A stretch of DNA of 64,000 nt from Prescottella subtropica (GTDB lineage: Bacteria; Actinomycetota; Actinomycetes; Mycobacteriales; Mycobacteriaceae). The position numbers and the translations under genes are program-made. Positions 8,045 to 15,729 of the stretch are shown here, piece after piece. Numbering within the stretch: the first letter of the stretch is position 1; every line of letters begins with the position of its first letter. The notes beneath the pieces are model-generated. The model worked only from the letters and a program-made list of their open reading frames with translations, was not told the DNA's origin and ran no database searches. The DNA lies in the NCBI RefSeq assembly GCF_005434945.1, contig NZ_SKCH01000021.1, forward strand, positions 1-64,000, read 5' to 3'.

Positions 8045-8064
8045 ACGTACAATTTATTGTACGT
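8045..8064. promoter_or_regulatory. Palindromic operator of the YefM-YoeB operon
   Basis: ACGTACAA-TTTA-TTGTACGT is a perfect palindrome with 8-bp arms, ending 18 bases before the antitoxin start. YefM antitoxins bind short palindromes at this position with TGTAC-type cores. Confidence 0.7.
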
Positions 8065-8082
8065 ACAGGAGAGGAGTGTGCA

Positions 8083-8334
8083 GTGAAGACGATGACCTAT
8101 TCACAGTCGCGGGCGAAGTACGCCGAGACGTTGAATGCCGTCACCGACGACCGTGAGGAAGTGGTGATCACCCGGGCCGGGCACGAGCCGGTGGTGATGG
8201 TGGCTCTCGACGACTACGAGTCGCTCAAGGAGACGGCGTACTTGCTCCGGAGCCCGGCGAACGCCCGCCGACTGTTGGCCTCGATCGATCGGCTCGAGCA
8301 CGGCGGCGGGACGACCCGCGATTTGATCGAATGA
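8083..8334 (+). CDS. yefM: YefM/Phd-family antitoxin
   Basis: 83 residues from a GTG, with AGGAGAGGAG about 7 bases upstream. The N-terminal domain (YSQSRAKYAETLNAV, VVITRAGHEPVVMVALDDYE) is the Phd/YefM DNA-binding fold. The C-terminal segment with TAYLLRSPANARRLL is the flexible part that wraps the toxin. It overlaps the toxin gene by 4 bases and probably represses the operon through the palindrome at 8045. Confidence 0.93.
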   Translation: MKTMTYSQSRAKYAETLNAVTDDREEVVITRAGHEPVVMVALDDYESLKETAYLLRSPANARRLLASIDRLEHGGGTTRDLIE

Positions 8335-8591
8335 AGCTGGTGTGGGACGAGAGCGCCTGGGAGGACTACCTCTGGTGGCAGACCCAGGACCGCAAGGTCC
8401 TCAAGCGGATCAACACGGTGATCCGGGACATCGCTCGGAACGGCAACGAAGGGATCGGCAAGCCCGAACCCCTCAAGCACGGCTTTCACGGCTACTGGTC
8501 GCGGCGGATCACCGACGAACACCGACTCGTGTACAAGATCGTCGACGACGAGATCCGTATCGCGGCCTGCCGATACCACTACGAGAGCTGA
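8331..8591 (+). CDS. yoeB: Txe/YoeB-family mRNA interferase toxin
   Basis: 86 residues, the standard YoeB length. WEDYLWWQTQDRKVLKRIN, GKPEPLKHGFHGYWSRRI and the C-terminal CRYHYES carry the family's catalytic Glu, Arg and His positions. YoeB cleaves ribosome-bound mRNA. The ATGA overlap with yefM indicates translational coupling. Confidence 0.93.
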   Translation: MKLVWDESAWEDYLWWQTQDRKVLKRINTVIRDIARNGNEGIGKPEPLKHGFHGYWSRRITDEHRLVYKIVDDEIRIAACRYHYES

Positions 8592-8930
8592 CCGGGAGAA
8601 CACCCGAGCAGCCGGGACACCCAGGCCGAGCCGCACCACCGGACAAGGACAGCCCCGCACCCAGCGGATCCCGGTTCCCGTGTTTCCCCGCACCAGGGAT
8701 GGTGCGACTCCGGGACGGCCGGGCGAGCGGTGGCGTTGTCGACCGCGCGGAAAGTGCCGCCGCGGCGGTGGATCGTGTCCATCAGGGGTCAAGCTCCGAC
8801 GACCCGCCGCCGGTAGCCGGGCCGGACTTGGTGTGCGGGCGCAGCGCGGTCAGGCGGGCATCGATGTTGGTGGCAGCGTGGTGTCCGCCGGTGCGGTAGC
8901 GGTCTCCGTGTGGGGTTCCGCCCGGGGTGG
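8592..8930. other. Intergenic region after yoeB
   Basis: No gene is supported in these 339 bases. A short inverted repeat, CGCACC...GGTGCG, near 8690-8707 could end transcription of the toxin operon. I see no repeats shared with other regions. Confidence 0.4.
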
Positions 8931-9512
8931 TTATACGCCGAGGTAGATCACTACGCCGCCGCCGATCGGTTGGATTCTCTTGTGTTTGTACAGTGCTTCG
9001 GCTTCGGTGTCCGTGGTGTCGACGGTGTAGCTGACTTGTTCACGCTCGATGGTGAGGTCGGTGATGCGGCCGTGGTACACGACGAAACCGCCGATGGTCG
9101 CGATGAACGGCCAGCCGATGACAGCGTGTCGTGGTTTGGACCACCATCGGGTGACTCCGAGGTCTCGTTCTTCGGCGGTGAGTCGGGAGTGCCAGCCCAT
9201 TCGTTTGCGGTCGTCGTCGTCTACGTCGCGGGCGGGTTGGACGCGCACGTTCACGGTGGGTGGCAGGTCTTCGACGTTGATCTGCGGCACCTCGAGGAGT
9301 GCATCGAGTCCTTGTCGGTCGATGACCAGTCGGTCCTTCGAGTCGAGGAACGCGGTGTTTTTTTCGGTGCCGATCAGGTCTCTGGCGAGTTCACTGCGGG
9401 CGAGTAGTTCCATGCGTTGGCGTGCGATGCCGAGTTCTGTGGCGGCCGCGGCGATGGCGACGACTTGCGGTTGCGATGGGGGCGGAAACGACCATGGCCT
9501 ACTTTCATTCAT
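8931..9512 (-). CDS. Unknown protein with a short hydrophobic patch
   Basis: 193 residues from the ATG at 9512. The N-terminal half is a predicted helical domain (ATELGIARQRMELLARSELA). Around residues 130-160 is a hydrophobic stretch (AVIGWPFIATIGGFVVYHG), and the C-terminus ends GGGVVIYLGV. No family recognised. It is divergent from the gene at 9607, with about 95 bases between the starts, so the two may share a regulatory region. Confidence 0.6.
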   Translation of the reverse strand: MNESRPWSFPPPSQPQVVAIAAAATELGIARQRMELLARSELARDLIGTEKNTAFLDSKDRLVIDRQGLDALLEVPQINVEDLPPTVNVRVQPARDVDDDDRKRMGWHSRLTAEERDLGVTRWWSKPRHAVIGWPFIATIGGFVVYHGRITDLTIEREQVSYTVDTTDTEAEALYKHKRIQPIGGGVVIYLGV

Positions 9513-9606
9513 GCCTGTCAGGTTACAGCGGTAGCGGATCTCACGTGTGAACACTGCTGAATGTTTGAGATAGACAGTGCTGCACCAGTTGTGTACTGTA
9601 CGTTTC

Positions 9607-10035
9607 ATGACAACAGCACAGCGGATCAACGAGGCGGCCAAATCTGCAGGACACTCGGCATGCCGTCAGAAGGCCCTTCCCGGCCGGACAGCTCCGAGCA
9701 TGTTGCTTTCCCTGACCAACCAGGGCACGAGGGGACATCACGTCGGAATCCGGGTGACGGCGCATGCGGATCGATCGCTTCGCGGGTGGACCACCAACGA
9801 CGTGTTCCGGATGCGGGATCTCCTCGACTATGCGGAGTCGATCGGTGACCCGGCGCCGCTGGTGCTGGTGACCAAGAACCTCACGCCCGGTACGCCGGCG
9901 GTCGTACTCGGAGCCCAGCTCGCCTATGTCGAGGCGGTCCGTCAGATCGACGCGAAGCTGGCCGCCCTCGCCAAGGAATCAGCGGACCAGCACCGTTGGT
10001 GGAGGGAAGAACACGCGGACGTCTTCTCCGCATGA
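9607..10035 (+). CDS. Unknown soluble protein
   Basis: 142 residues from the ATG at 9607. A basic N-terminus is followed by a mixed domain (GHHVGIRVTAHADRSLRGW, VFRMRDLLDYAESIG, PLVLVTKNLTPGTPAVV) and a C-terminal amphipathic helix (VEAVRQIDAKLAALAKES). No membrane segment and no family recognised. A 12-bp-arm hairpin directly after the stop suggests a single-gene transcript. Confidence 0.6.
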   Translation: MTTAQRINEAAKSAGHSACRQKALPGRTAPSMLLSLTNQGTRGHHVGIRVTAHADRSLRGWTTNDVFRMRDLLDYAESIGDPAPLVLVTKNLTPGTPAVVLGAQLAYVEAVRQIDAKLAALAKESADQHRWWREEHADVFSA

Positions 10036-10042
10036 CCTTGTC

Positions 10043-10074
10043 CCTGGTGCCCCGGCAGTCGTCGGGGCACCAGG
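10043..10074 (+). terminator. Hairpin terminator after the 9607 gene
   Basis: CCTGGTGCCCCG (10043-10054) pairs perfectly with 10063-10074 around an 8-base loop, starting 7 bases after the stop codon. Confidence 0.7.
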
Positions 10075-10215
10075 TGCCGGCCGCAGGAAACGCCGGGGTC
10101 GGGTCTACCCGTCCACACCACGATGCAGTTCAGGCCCGTCGGCCGTCTCGTTCGATCCACCGGCCCGACAGCTGCAACGATCCACACCATCCGACACCTA
10201 CAGACCAGGGGGAAA

Positions 10216-11184
10216 ATGATGCTCGTACGCCATGAAACTGCCGCCACTCTCATTCTCGGGGCACTGATCCGCGCCTACCCGGACGAGGCTGCTGCGGCCC
10301 TGACCTCGGCAGGCGTACCAGTCGATGCCATCGACCCGTCGACCGTCGACATCGAACAGGGTGACGGCGACCGGGGCCGAATGGACATCACCGCCGGCAC
10401 CGACCGCGGCAAGTTGATCATCGAAGCGAAGCTGAACGCGTACCCGGACCTCGCGCAGATCGAGAAGTATCTCGCCCGCGACCCCCACGCGTTCGCGGTC
10501 CAGCTCGTGCTCGACATCAACGTCGCGGAGGCCCACGTAGAGATCGGCTCGCATCCCCGCATCACCGTGATCGGCTGGTCGCAGCTCCTGGCCGGGTTCG
10601 CTGGGATTCCGATCGCTGACGACCTCGCAGCCGACATCGCTGTAGCCGCAACCGATCCCGATACCCGGGTGGCCAAGCGTGCGCACATGCAGGCCGTCGT
10701 CAATGCTGCAGGACTCGACGCGGCCGTCACCGCGACGGTGCAGGCAACAGCCTCCGGCTACCCGGCGATCACTCTTCGGCACTCCGGCAACGTGTACGCC
10801 CTCGGGCAGGTGGAGCCCGACCGCAACGGTGGCGGCACCTACACGGGAACGATCGGCATCGAATACATCAACGAAGACCTCGACAACCCGGCCGTGTTCC
10901 CGGACTTCCGGGACGCTCTGCTGCAGGCGGAGCACGATCTCACTGCCGCCGGCGTCACGTACCGGAAGTCCATGCACCGGTCCGCCATCCACACCCGCCT
11001 CGACCTGACGGACAAGCCCTACCTGGCCCGCGGCTACAGCAGCGGCAACTGCCGCTACCACCTCGGAGTCAAGGTGCCCGGTGACACTGTCGACGAAGTC
11101 CTCGCCGCGTCCGCCCGAGCACTCGAGGTCTACGCCGCCCTCTGCCACCAGCGGTGGCCGGACACCGTCACCAGCAGCAACTGA
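10216..11184 (+). CDS. PD-(D/E)XK-superfamily nuclease-like protein
   Basis: 322 residues from the ATG at 10216, which has GGGGGA just upstream. Residues 50-75 contain RGRMDITAGTDRGKLIIEAKL, matching the Asp...Glu-x-Lys core of PD-(D/E)XK nucleases. The next helix (DLAQIEKYLARDPHAFAVQL) and the HPRITVIGWSQL strand also fit restriction-endonuclease-like folds. The C-terminal 170 residues are an unassigned alpha/beta domain. It may act in DNA defence or repair; no methylase or ATPase partner lies beside it. The chosen start removes 31 poorly coding residues. Confidence 0.55.
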   Translation: MMLVRHETAATLILGALIRAYPDEAAAALTSAGVPVDAIDPSTVDIEQGDGDRGRMDITAGTDRGKLIIEAKLNAYPDLAQIEKYLARDPHAFAVQLVLDINVAEAHVEIGSHPRITVIGWSQLLAGFAGIPIADDLAADIAVAATDPDTRVAKRAHMQAVVNAAGLDAAVTATVQATASGYPAITLRHSGNVYALGQVEPDRNGGGTYTGTIGIEYINEDLDNPAVFPDFRDALLQAEHDLTAAGVTYRKSMHRSAIHTRLDLTDKPYLARGYSSGNCRYHLGVKVPGDTVDEVLAASARALEVYAALCHQRWPDTVTSSN

Positions 11185-11196
11185 TCACCGCCACGA

Positions 11197-11230
11197 GACC
11201 GGGACAGCCCGTGACCTACGGATCCCGGTC
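11197..11230 (+). terminator. Inverted repeat after the nuclease-like gene
   Basis: GACCGGGA (11197-11204) pairs with TCCCGGTC (11223-11230) shortly after the stop at 11184. Confidence 0.4.
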
Positions 11231-11322
11231 CCGTATCTCGCCGCAGCACGGCCGGGCAAGCCTCGACACCGCGCGACAGCACGGACAACACCCGCGGCGA
11301 CTACGGCACCACTAGGCGCACA

Positions 11323-11355
11323 CCGCCGGGCCGGGGAGCGATCCCGGCCCGGCGG
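11323..11355 (-). terminator. 13-bp-arm hairpin downstream of the DUF2786 gene
   Basis: CCGCCGGGCCGGG (11323-11335) pairs perfectly with 11343-11355 around 7 bases. It lies 100 bases beyond the shifted-frame stop of the DUF2786 gene. Confidence 0.55.
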
Positions 11356-11454
11356 CCTTCATCCGACTGCCTCGACAGTGGTGGGGCGACTGGTGGTGCA
11401 CCCCACGCGTGCGGGGTGCACCACCAGCGGAAATCGGTGTGGTCCAGTCCCCGG

Positions 11455-12061
11455 CTATGCGGTGAGGGCGCGGCGGGCAGTCATCTGCTTGTTGCCGATG
11501 TCGGCGGTGTCCCCGGCGGTGCGGCCGGAATGGTGGGCGGCGGGCGTCATCGAGGTGCACCAGTTCGGCGCCGGTCACGTCGTCGGCGGCGGCACGCTCG
11601 GCGACACCGAGCCGGTCCCCGACACTCTCGGCGAACCCGTACATCCACGACAGGCGGGCACGACGGGTCGCTCCACCGGTACCACGACCGACGGTGGCAG
11701 CACCGGAGAACATTTGCACCTGCAGCGACGCGAACAGCAGCTTGAGCCGGTCGAGGTTCGTGGCCGTCCCGAACACCACGAACCCGCCTGTGGTGCCGAT
11801 CGCGGCGCAGTGCAACGCCTTCGCGAGCACGTAGAACAGGAATCCCTGCTGCCGCTGGTAGGAGCCGGTGGGGGTGAACTCGTACCGCTCGACAGGGGTG
11901 GGTCCGGTGGTGTCCTGCATCCGGGCCTGCGTTTCGTCGAGGCCGTAGCGGGCGATCAGGTCGAATGCTTTGGCGTTGAACACGTCCGCCTCGGGGGTGC
12001 CGGCGACACTGTCGGCCTGGGCGAGCAGTTTGCGGACGCGGGCGAGTTTGTCGTCGTTCAT
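11455..12061 (-). pseudogene. DUF2786-domain protein, apparent frameshift near its C-terminus
   Basis: From an ATG with GGAGGA upstream the product starts MNDDKLARVRKLLAQADS, the DUF2786 helical repeat, followed by FNAKAFDLIARYGLDE. The body (SYQRQQGFLFYVLAKALHC, LSWMYGFAESVGDRLG) is typical of the family up to about residue 170. The original frame then becomes Arg/Pro/His-rich and runs on to 11312. The alternative frame from about 11550 gives HHSGRTAGDTADIGNKQ and stops at 11455, which matches the usual family C-terminus. One base therefore seems lost or gained around 11530-11555. Function of the family unknown. Confidence 0.65.
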
Positions 12062-12124
12062 GCGGTTCCTCCAAAGGGATGTCGCGGGCTGGTGTGCCTC
12101 CACCATCGCGACCAGCCCCCGACC

Positions 12125-12133
12125 GTGCGGCAC
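12125..12133 (-). promoter_or_regulatory. GTGCGGCAC box before the DUF2786 gene
   Basis: Exact box, 64 bp upstream of the start codon. The 40 bases beyond it also resemble those beyond the box at 12586 (CCCGAA, CTCCCACC, TTTC-GCA). Confidence 0.6.
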
Positions 12134-12251
12134 CCCGAACCCGTTCCCTCCCACCATTTCCGCACGCCGCACCACCCGACCGGGTGGACAGGGCCACCAG
12201 GTGCAGCCAATCGGCCGCACCCCGACGGGATGCGGCTGACTGGCAGGAAGG

Positions 12252-12515
12252 TCAGGGGTAGTCGATGACGGCGGTCCCGACCCGGTGGCCGTCGTGGTCG
12301 ATCACGTCGTAGGTGCGGCGGCTACCGTCGGTGTCGTCGGCGCGGTGCACGGCGCGGTCACCTTCACCGGCCTCCACCAGAACCTGCTCGAGCGCGGTGA
12401 CGGCGGCGTTGATGCTGGGGTGGGTGGACTCGTGCGCGGGCGGGTTGTCGACGTCGTCGCAGTCGCAGTCGCAGTCGAGGACGGTCAGGGTGACAGCGGC
12501 AGTGTTGTCGGTCAT
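12252..12515 (-). CDS. Small acidic protein with a Cys-Asp repeat
   Basis: 87 residues from the ATG at 12515. Residues 13-20 read DCDCDCDD, a compact possible metal-binding stretch. The rest has a helix (INAAVTALEQVLVEAG) and a beta-rich C-terminus (RTYDVIDHDGHRVGTAVIDY). No family recognised. It is a single-gene unit with its own box 71 bp upstream. Confidence 0.55.
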   Translation of the reverse strand: MTDNTAAVTLTVLDCDCDCDDVDNPPAHESTHPSINAAVTALEQVLVEAGEGDRAVHRADDTDGSRRTYDVIDHDGHRVGTAVIDYP

Positions 12516-12585
12516 CGGTGGACTCCTTGATCGGGGGGCCGTGGTCGGCCCGGCTGCCGATGACTGTTCCGGCCGGCCCCGACTG

Positions 12586-12594
12586 GTGCGGCAT
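12586..12594 (-). promoter_or_regulatory. GTGCGGCAT box before the 12252 gene
   Basis: One-mismatch box 71 bp upstream of the start. The surrounding 40 bases are similar to those at 12125, including the CCCACC(G/A)TTTC segment that would lie near the promoter -10 on the minus strand. Confidence 0.55.
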
Positions 12595-12735
12595 CCCGAA
12601 ACCCGGCCTCTCCCACCGTTTCTGCAGGCCACCCGCCTGCTGCGGGTGGACAGGGTCGGGTGGGGTTGCTGGTGGCCGGGTGACCGGAACGGTGACCGTT
12701 ACGGTGGGCCGGTCACCTACCGAAAGGGATATTTC

Positions 12736-13200
12736 ATGTCGATTCGCCGAAGCGTTGCCCGTGGGGCTGCCATCGCTGTCTCCACCGCTGCGCTCGCCGT
12801 GGGGGCGGCTGTCACCACCGCTGGAACCGCCAGCGCCGCACCCGTTCCGATGCTCTCGTCGACCGGCTACAACATTGTTCCGGTCCCGCAGGGCGCCTGC
12901 CACGGCACCGTCGCGGTCGGGTTCGAGAGTGTCTCGGGCCGCACCGATCAGGTCGAGGTCACGTTCACCCCGAACGGCACCTACGGTGCCATCGCCGGCT
13001 GTGAGATCCCGGTGAGCATCCTCGTCACCAACGGGATCGCCCCGTTCATGTACACCGTTCCCGCGATGGCTGCCGGGGGCCGCACCTCCACCATCGTCAC
13101 CGCCGGCGCGGGCGTGAGCATGGTGCACGTCGCCGCCAGCGTCTACGTCGGTGGGCTTCCCTCCTGGGGCGTCGGCGGCTACCTGTGGCTGCAGCCCTAA
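12736..13200 (+). CDS. Small secreted protein
   Basis: 154 residues. A signal peptide is clear: MSIRRSVARG, then AAIAVSTAALAVGAAVTTA and an ASA cleavage site near residue 35. The mature domain of about 120 residues is beta-rich with two cysteines (GACHGT and AGCEIP), likely a disulfide, and it ends GGYLWLQP. The ribosome site AAAGGGA lies 8 bases before the ATG. No family recognised. It is one of only two plus-strand genes in this part of the array and ends at a bidirectional hairpin. Confidence 0.75.
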   Translation: MSIRRSVARGAAIAVSTAALAVGAAVTTAGTASAAPVPMLSSTGYNIVPVPQGACHGTVAVGFESVSGRTDQVEVTFTPNGTYGAIAGCEIPVSILVTNGIAPFMYTVPAMAAGGRTSTIVTAGAGVSMVHVAASVYVGGLPSWGVGGYLWLQP

Positions 13201-13231
13201 CCGGCGCACCCCACCCGAGCCCGTACAGCAG

Positions 13232-13270
13232 AACGGCCCCTAGAATCTGCCCCATAGTGTGGGGGCCGTT
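13232..13270. terminator. Bidirectional hairpin between convergent genes
   Basis: AACGGCCCC (13232-13240) pairs with GGGGCCGTT (13262-13270). It lies between the plus-strand secreted protein gene and the minus-strand gene at 13351, with CTCT following on the plus strand. Confidence 0.6.
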
Positions 13271-13350
13271 CTCTCGCACGTCGCCCAGTGTAGATCTGAT
13301 GGCGTGTTATCTCCGATGACAGCGACCCTAACAGGCCGCCGCCGCTGTGC

Positions 13351-13725
13351 TCACGCCGCCTGCGCCGCAACCGGTTCGGCAACCAAGCTGGTGCGGACCA
13401 CGGTGTTGGTGAACAGGTGCCGGATCACGATGTAGTCGGTGCCGACACGGGTGAGTGCCTGCGCCAGCGGCAGGGTCAGTGCATCGAGGTGCGGGACCGC
13501 CAACGCGGCGGGCCGCCGGTTCGACCGCCGCCGGGGCGCCCGGATCACCGTCGGGCCGGTCACCTGGTCGGTGACGACCACGACGCGACGGTTGAACGTC
13601 TCCATCGTGTCGTACGGGCACAGCGCGTACTGCGGGCTGTCGTCGCGGGGAACGGCTTTCAGGGCGGGCAGCACGGTGCGGGTGAACTCGGTCCACGACA
13701 GGTGGGGGAGGGACTGCAGATCCAT
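13351..13725 (-). CDS. Unknown protein
   Basis: 124 residues from an ATG preceded by GAAGGAGCC. It starts MDLQSLPHLSWTEFTRTV and contains a beta-rich core (RRVVVVTDQVTGPTVIRAP) and a C-terminal segment (TDYIVIRHLFTNTVVRTSL). No membrane helix and no family recognised. A box lies 65 bp upstream and a 14-bp-arm inverted repeat further up. Confidence 0.55.
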   Translation of the reverse strand: MDLQSLPHLSWTEFTRTVLPALKAVPRDDSPQYALCPYDTMETFNRRVVVVTDQVTGPTVIRAPRRRSNRRPAALAVPHLDALTLPLAQALTRVGTDYIVIRHLFTNTVVRTSLVAEPVAAQAA

Positions 13726-13789
13726 CGACAAGGCTCCTTCGACAAGCGGGCGGGGTGACGGGATCCACGATCGGCGCCACCCCACCCGG

Positions 13790-13798
13790 GTGCGGCAC
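13790..13798 (-). promoter_or_regulatory. GTGCGGCAC box before the 13351 gene
   Basis: Exact box, 65 bp upstream of the start codon. Confidence 0.6.
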
Positions 13799-13808
13799 CC
13801 CACCGCCA

Positions 13809-13849
13809 GCTCGAACATGCTGAACGGCCAGGTCGCAGCATGTTCGAGC
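13809..13849. promoter_or_regulatory. 14-bp-arm inverted repeat beside the box
   Basis: GCTCGAACATGCTG (13809-13822) pairs perfectly with CAGCATGTTCGAGC (13836-13849) around 13 bases. It lies 84-124 bp upstream of the 13351 gene, near where its promoter should be. It could be a regulator-binding site or a terminator for transcripts from the 13992 gene. Confidence 0.5.
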
Positions 13850-13991
13850 CGACAGTAGGGGCGGACAGGATGCCCGCGGTCCGCCGCCGGATGGTGGTGG
13901 CGGACAGGATGCCCGGATAGGCCGGCCGCCACCGGTGACCGGCGACCGCCCCCGCACCCGATACCGGGTGCGGGGGCTGTCGCCGGGCGGG

Positions 13992-14423
13992 TCAGACGCG
14001 GGCGGGGAGGGTCACCCCCAGGGCGCGGGCCGCGAGGAACACCCACTCGTCACGCTGGTCGGCGGGCACGCGGGTGGCATCGGCGAGTTTGTCGAGGATC
14101 ACCCCGATCTGGCGGTCCGACAGGGCCACGGTGTCGCCGTCGCCGTTGTGGGCGGCGAACACGGCGTTACCGAAGAACGACTGCACGATGCGCGGTTCGA
14201 GGAGCAGCGCGACCGCCGACGCCGCCGGGTTCACTTCCCCGCCGTACATGCCTTCGTCGTCGACCCACATGTCGATGGTGCCGCCGTTGCCGTCGGGCAG
14301 CGCGACCACATCGACGTGGCGGCAGCCGATTTCAGTGGTGAGACCGTCGAGGGTGTCGCGGCCTCCCACGGTCAGATCGACGCGGGTGATGTTCGAGTCC
14401 GTCGAGATACGCAGAGCCTGCAT
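13992..14423 (-). CDS. DUF3846-domain protein
   Basis: 143 residues from an ATG with AGGAGG 6-7 bases upstream. The DUF3846 pattern is visible: GCRHVDVVALPDGNGGTIDM, then WVDDEGMYGGEVNPAAS and FGNAVFAAHNGDG. The family is common on actinobacterial phages and plasmids and has no established function. A GTGCGGCAC box precedes it. Confidence 0.75.
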   Translation of the reverse strand: MQALRISTDSNITRVDLTVGGRDTLDGLTTEIGCRHVDVVALPDGNGGTIDMWVDDEGMYGGEVNPAASAVALLLEPRIVQSFFGNAVFAAHNGDGDTVALSDRQIGVILDKLADATRVPADQRDEWVFLAARALGVTLPARV

Positions 14424-14740
14424 GATCGCCTCCTGGCTGGGATCGGTTGATGACGGAATCAGCATCACCGCCGCCGGTTTCGGGTGCGGCACCACACGTT
14501 TCGGCCGGCACCGGATCACCGCTGGTCACCGCGTCGGGTGTTCGGACAGGCCAGGAGGGGTTTCACGGATTTTCGGGGGCCACCGGCCGCGACCAGGCAG
14601 GGGCGGACAGGGCCAGGTGCCCGAGGGGCTGGGGGTGTGGGTGCGCCCACCGCCCGAGTCGGGGGTGCGGGCGGTGGACGCGAGGCCACCCGCTCGCCCC
14701 TCCCACCGCCTATGGGGGAGGGACGGCCGGTGGCCTGCAT
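14424..14740. other. Intergenic region with a box and partial repeat sequences
   Basis: No gene is supported. Besides the box at 14484, the region has two GGACAGG motifs (14560s and 14600s). The segment GGCCGCGACCAGG near 14587 recurs just before the palindromic element at 15234, so this may be a decayed element. Confidence 0.4.
14484..14492 (-). promoter_or_regulatory. GTGCGGCAC box before the DUF3846 gene
   Basis: Exact box, 61 bp upstream of the start codon. Confidence 0.6.
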
Positions 14741-15133
14741 TCACCGTGGCACAGAACCGGCCGCCAGCACCAGGATTCGGCCCTGACCGCCCGCGCCGCC
14801 CCGTGTGGTGGGCGGCAGGTGCCCGATCAGCTCCCACAACCGATCCCCGACATCCCCACCACCGGTGTCCGGTCCCCGTAGCGCGGTGTTGTCGGCGAGC
14901 ACCTGGCCCGCCTGGTCGAGGACGGCGACCGGATCCCCGCCGCCGCCGACGGCGATGGCGTGTGCGGCCGGCCACCGCTGGCGCACGTACCGGCCCAACA
15001 GGGCGGCAGCGACCTGCGTGATCTGGCGGTCGATTTCCTGGCGGGCGGCGGTGAGGATGTCGAGCTGCCCGAGGACCGCCGACCCCATCCCTGTCGGCGC
15101 TGCTGTCGTCGCCGATCCCATCGTCGTGTCCAT
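14741..15133 (-). CDS. Unknown helical protein
   Basis: 130 residues from ATG 15133, chosen because GAAGGA lies 8 bases before it and because the upstream box then sits at the usual distance; ATG 15169 is possible. A long helix (LGQLDILTAARQEIDRQITQVAAALLGRYV) is followed by a Gly/Asp-rich middle and a final helix (DRLWELIGHL). No family recognised. Confidence 0.5.
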   Translation of the reverse strand: MDTTMGSATTAAPTGMGSAVLGQLDILTAARQEIDRQITQVAAALLGRYVRQRWPAAHAIAVGGGGDPVAVLDQAGQVLADNTALRGPDTGGGDVGDRLWELIGHLPPTTRGGAGGQGRILVLAAGSVPR

Positions 15134-15199
15134 CGTGGTGTCCTTCGTGTCGATGCCGAATGCGTTCATACCCACCACGCTCAACCCGACCTGACACGG

Positions 15200-15208
15200 G
15201 CGCGGCAC
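15200..15208 (-). promoter_or_regulatory. GCGCGGCAC box before the 14741 gene
   Basis: One-mismatch box, 67 bp upstream of ATG 15133. Confidence 0.45.
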
Positions 15209-15233
15209 ACCCGGCCCCGGCCGCGACCAGGCC

Positions 15234-15264
15234 GGACAGGACTCCCCCTGGGGGAGTGGGGGAA
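15234..15264 (+). repeat. Dispersed palindromic element, copy 2
   Basis: GGACAG, two bases, CTCCCCC-T-GGGGGAG, then a G-rich tail. It lies between two minus-strand genes and directly before a hairpin. Confidence 0.8.
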
Positions 15265-15269
15265 CGGGA

Positions 15270-15308
15270 GAGACCCCTGCCCGCCGACGGTCGGCGGGCA
15301 GGGGTCTC
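15270..15308. terminator. 18-bp-arm hairpin
   Basis: GAGACCCCTGCCCGCCGA (15270-15287) pairs perfectly with 15291-15308 around a three-base loop. It starts 11 bases beyond the stop of the minus-strand gene at 15319. Confidence 0.7.
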
Positions 15309-15318
15309 GGCTGGGCGG

Positions 15319-15655
15319 TCAGATCGCGGCGCCGGACTCCTCCCGGTGGTAGTTGTCCGCGCGGTCGCAGGCGGCCTCCCAATCGACGTCGAGGGCGGCC
15401 GCGAGATGCTGCAGATCACCGAGCAGGTCCGCGAACGCCGACTCGAAATCGTCGACCGCCGCCTTCTCGGTCATGTACGGCAGCACCGCCGACGCCCCCA
15501 CGAGCGCCCGCACGGCCGCTTCCTCCGCCAGGGTGGCCCGTCGGTGCCGGATCACCGTCACGGGGCACCACGGCGGCGTGCAGGGCCGCCAAATCGGCGG
15601 TCGTGCGCACCGCACGCAACGTTGCCGGTAGATCAGCGGGGAGGGAAGTGGTCAT
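15319..15655 (-). pseudogene. Small unknown gene split by a frameshift
   Basis: From ATG 15655 the first frame reads MTTSLPADLPATLRAVRTT, then ADLAALHAAVVP. At the CCCC run at 15563-15566 it turns into Gly/Arg-rich sequence. The neighbouring frame continues sensibly from there: VTVIRHRRATLAEEAAVRAL, then DDFESAFADLLGDLQHLAAA and a normal C-terminus at 15319. One base lost or gained in the C-run explains both halves; the intact product would be about 111 residues. The C-terminal helix is reminiscent of MazG-like phage proteins, but this is weak. Confidence 0.6.
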
Positions 15656-15720
15656 CGCAGACTCCTGAAAACGGTGGTGGTGGAACCGGACCCACCCAGA
15701 CTCCGACCGACGCCGGGTGG

Positions 15721-15729
15721 GTGCGGCAC
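15721..15729 (-). promoter_or_regulatory. GTGCGGCAC box before the 15319 gene
   Basis: Exact box, 66 bp upstream of the start codon, inside a GGGTGGGTGCGG / CCGCCACCCACCC imperfect inverted repeat. Confidence 0.6.

Noticed and set aside
12455-12480. GTCGCA repeats near 12460 as a tandem repeat element
   Set aside because: They simply encode the DCDCDCDD stretch of the small gene at 12252.
13809-13849. TCGAAC and GTTCGA within the inverted repeat as a LexA (SOS) box
   Set aside because: The actinobacterial SOS box needs about four bases between the halves; here 24 or more separate them.
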